NCBI GenBank assembly: GCA_963969365.1
Contig: OZ017750.1
Location: 682,001-746,000 of the forward strand
DNA: 64,000 nt
DNA from: Asterochloris sp. CNOR1
Taxonomy: Eukaryota > Chlorophyta > Trebouxiophyceae > Trebouxiales > Trebouxiaceae
Direction of reading: 5' to 3'
Positions 61,956-64,000 of this stretch are shown here, one piece after another. The translations under genes were made by a program, and so were the position numbers. Positions within the stretch are counted from its first letter, which is position 1; every line of letters starts with the position of its first letter. The notes beneath the pieces were generated by a model, which was given only the letters and a program-made list of their open reading frames with translations, searched no databases and was not told the DNA's origin.

Positions 61956-63965
61956 TCAGTCTGTGAGTTCCTCTACATTGCCGCTGTCGCCAAGGAACAA
62001 CTCAGCTATCCGCTCAAAAGCCTGGCAGGTCTCAGGGTGTTCCTCATCTTCATAACTGCAGGCAGGGGGCGCAGCAGTCAAGCACTTGCAGGAGCAGCAG
62101 CATCTCAGGTGTCCTAGAAGCATGTGCGAGAATACAGCATTGGCCTTGGCATTTGCATGTGAGTGATGAACAACATTTGAGACAGCAGGCTCACCCTGTC
62201 TTGAGCAGCTCAGGTGCCTTCAGGTCCCACAACACCTTCTTGCCAGCTGCTGACTCTGCCTGCAGCAGCAACACAGCCCAGATGGTGAGTACCAAAGTGC
62301 CATAGGCCACTGCTGCCTGGCAGCGCACAGCATGTAGCAGGGCACGCCACTTTCAGCAGCAGCCCAGCTTGAGATGCTGGCAGGAAATGCCTCTGCAAGG
62401 CCCAGGCATAGCAGTGGCTCCCCGTCTGCCAGGCCCCTCGCTTGTGCACAATTGCAGCCGCTCACCAGCATGAGCACAGCCTCTGCCAGCGCCTGCCTCA
62501 CAGACTCATCAGCATCCTTTGGTCCCCTGGTGCCGCAGAGAGCATCCAGGACCTTCGTGATCAGCTCCCTGTGCTGCAGGATGCCTTCCAGGGTGCCATC
62601 CTCCTGCAAAGCGCTGGAGTGCACCTCATCTGTACACATTTGGTGGCACACGTTTGCTGCTGCACCATGTTCGTGCTGTCTAGCTGCACCATCAATGCAA
62701 CCCCTGCTCCAGTGACGATACATGTCTCTGCTGTCAGGCAGAATCCAAGCCTGTGCCAGCAACATGCAATCCACAGCAAAGCAGCGCAGGCAACGGGACT
62801 CACCTCTGCGCTGAAGCAGCAGTTTCTAAAGGCACTGGCACAACCTTGCCGCCGCGGTACGCTTGCGCTGCCCAGCTGTGCAATGAGAGCCTGCATGAAC
62901 CCCCTGCCCGGCTCCAGCAGCATCTCTCGCCCCTTGCGCTGGCGGGTCACATTATTGAGAATGGCTGCAATGTGCTCAAACTGGTCGTCTGAAGCAGGGC
63001 TGCCGGCGCTGTCCATGAACAGCTTCAAAAGGACTGCACTGCACCAGGGAGCCTATGATTACGGCTTACATGGAAGCGTCAAGAAGGGCATTGGGGGTCT
63101 TGCGCAGCAGTTCAGACCGCCACTCATGCAGAAGCTGCTGTACAGCGCCTGGACAGCTTACTCCAGTGAGGCGCCGTGTCCAGCATTATTCTCAGAAAGT
63201 GAAGCTCAGCAGCGCTGCCAGAGTCATGGGTTTGTACCATGAAGCAGAATACCAGCATCATGTCACAGGCCTTCCATGCTGCACACAAGCGCATTTGACA
63301 GTGCATGCTCGCACTGGCCGACAAAGCGTGCTTATGCTCCAAGCACGGCAGCCAGGCCAGGTTGCATGCTCACACATTGAAGCCCTCCAGGTTGCCCTGC
63401 CCCAGCTGCAGCAGCTGCTCGGCGCCTGCCTCCAGTATAGTCAGGTTGGCCAACAGCATGGTCAGCAGGGGCTGCCGGGGGGCCTGCTCAGTCTCGCGCA
63501 CCAGGTCCATGCTGAGAGGCACCATGCGGGCCTCCACCAGCTGCTGGGCTGTGTCTGGGTCCTAGCAGCAGGAGGGATCTAAATCTGGCATTTTGAGACA
63601 ATTAGTATACAGGATGGCAAAGCGCATCATGCTTCAGTACAAGGCGTTGCTCACCTCGCGTTCCCCAGTCAAGGTGAGGCTGAAAAGTCAAGCATTCTCT
63701 TTCAGCAAGCATGGGCTCTTCTCCATGGCTATCTGATAGACATGGCAGATCAAGTCCACCTGCTAGCATGTAGCCCCAATCCAGCCCTGTTGCTCACCTG
63801 CGACAGGTTGACCAGGGCTGTGAGGGCAGCTTTTCCGCTGCCATCCCGCTCAGCCACCAGGCGCTGCAGGGCGGGCAAGAGGACGCCGCGGTGCTGCTGC
63901 AGCTTCTGAGAGCCCTCCACTGAGCCTGTCAAGCCAGAGATGAGCTCAGCTGCAGGGGTTCTCAC
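61956..63965 (-). CDS. HGH1: HGH1 homolog (eEF2 folding co-chaperone), 3' part
   Basis: Six exons encode the last 297 aa: 63798-63965, 63374-63561, 62804-63038, 62466-62603, 62195-62259, 61956-62055. The 5' end lies beyond the window. HGH1 (FAM203) is an armadillo-like protein that in yeast helps fold translation factor eEF2 together with TRiC and prefoldin. Family landmarks seen: ALTALVNLSQ, LLTMLLANLT, IAAILNNVTRQRKGREMLL, SVPRRQGCASAFRNCCF (human-like RRRGVxGALRNCCFE), and the DUF384-like end VRQALAEAVLML, then HPETCQAFERIAELFLGD with the short acidic tail EELTD. The exon 2/3 junction needs donor GTGAGC after AATGT to keep frame. The upstream acceptor at 63966 is likely but could instead be slightly downstream. 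Confidence 0.9.
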
Positions 63966-64000
63966 CTGTAGGCAGGCAGGAATCTCTGTCATCAAGCCTG

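Overview
The window is nuclear DNA of a green alga, most likely a trebouxiophyte-type core chlorophyte. The evidence is GC-rich sequence, very short exons, and introns that almost all run from GTGAGC/GTGGGT-like donors to (C)TGCAG acceptors. Gene content is plant-like: PEX10, a MUT9-like kinase, an ACT-domain STY kinase and a plant-type DENN protein. Eleven protein genes with about 94 introns could be assembled by hand from conserved reading frames and splice phases. In each of the ten genes with a visible stop and a proposed start, or a visible 3' part, the joined exons stay in one open frame. There are no rRNA, tRNA, CRISPR, IS or plasmid-type features that I can support.

Layout, left to right. 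PEX10 3' end (+, 1-925). MUT9-like histone/CK1-family kinase (-, 1201-7909), divergent from an RCC1-repeat protein (+, 8366-12736). The RCC1 gene is followed after only 123 nt by an ACT-domain Raf-like STY kinase (+, 12860-18617). A 1.6 kb convergent gap follows. Then a mitochondrion-type NADPH-thioredoxin reductase (-, 20195-24733) is head to head, 164 bp apart, with prefoldin subunit 3 (+, 24898-26616). Next come a secreted DUF5722-like glycoside hydrolase (+, 27149-32036), a DENN-domain Rab-GEF (-, 32444-44243), a very large RS-rich protein with a C-terminal bromodomain (+, 45964-58838), a GLTSCR1-domain SWI/SNF subunit (-, 58916-61311) and the 3' part of HGH1 (-, 61956-63965).

Most genes are housekeeping. 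Several concern chromatin (MUT9-like kinase, RCC1 protein, bromodomain protein, GLTSCR1 protein). The bromodomain and GLTSCR1 genes are convergent with 77 bp between stops; in animals and plants this kind of pair works in the same SWI/SNF (ncBAF/BAS-like) complex.

The most unusual signal is in the introns. Many contain degenerate tandem copies of their own splice junction: the last bases of the intron plus the first tens of bases of the downstream exon (acceptor-side), or the exon end plus donor (donor-side). They are repeated at about 80-180 bp spacing. Examples occur in at least seven of the eleven genes, from a nearly perfect 159-bp duplication (52658-52975) to faded arrays. Some are in frame, with 117- or 135-bp units, so use of the extra splice site would insert protein sequence. 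I regard this as the candidate previously undescribed phenomenon: intron growth by splice-site-anchored tandem duplication, leaving arrays of decoy splice sites.
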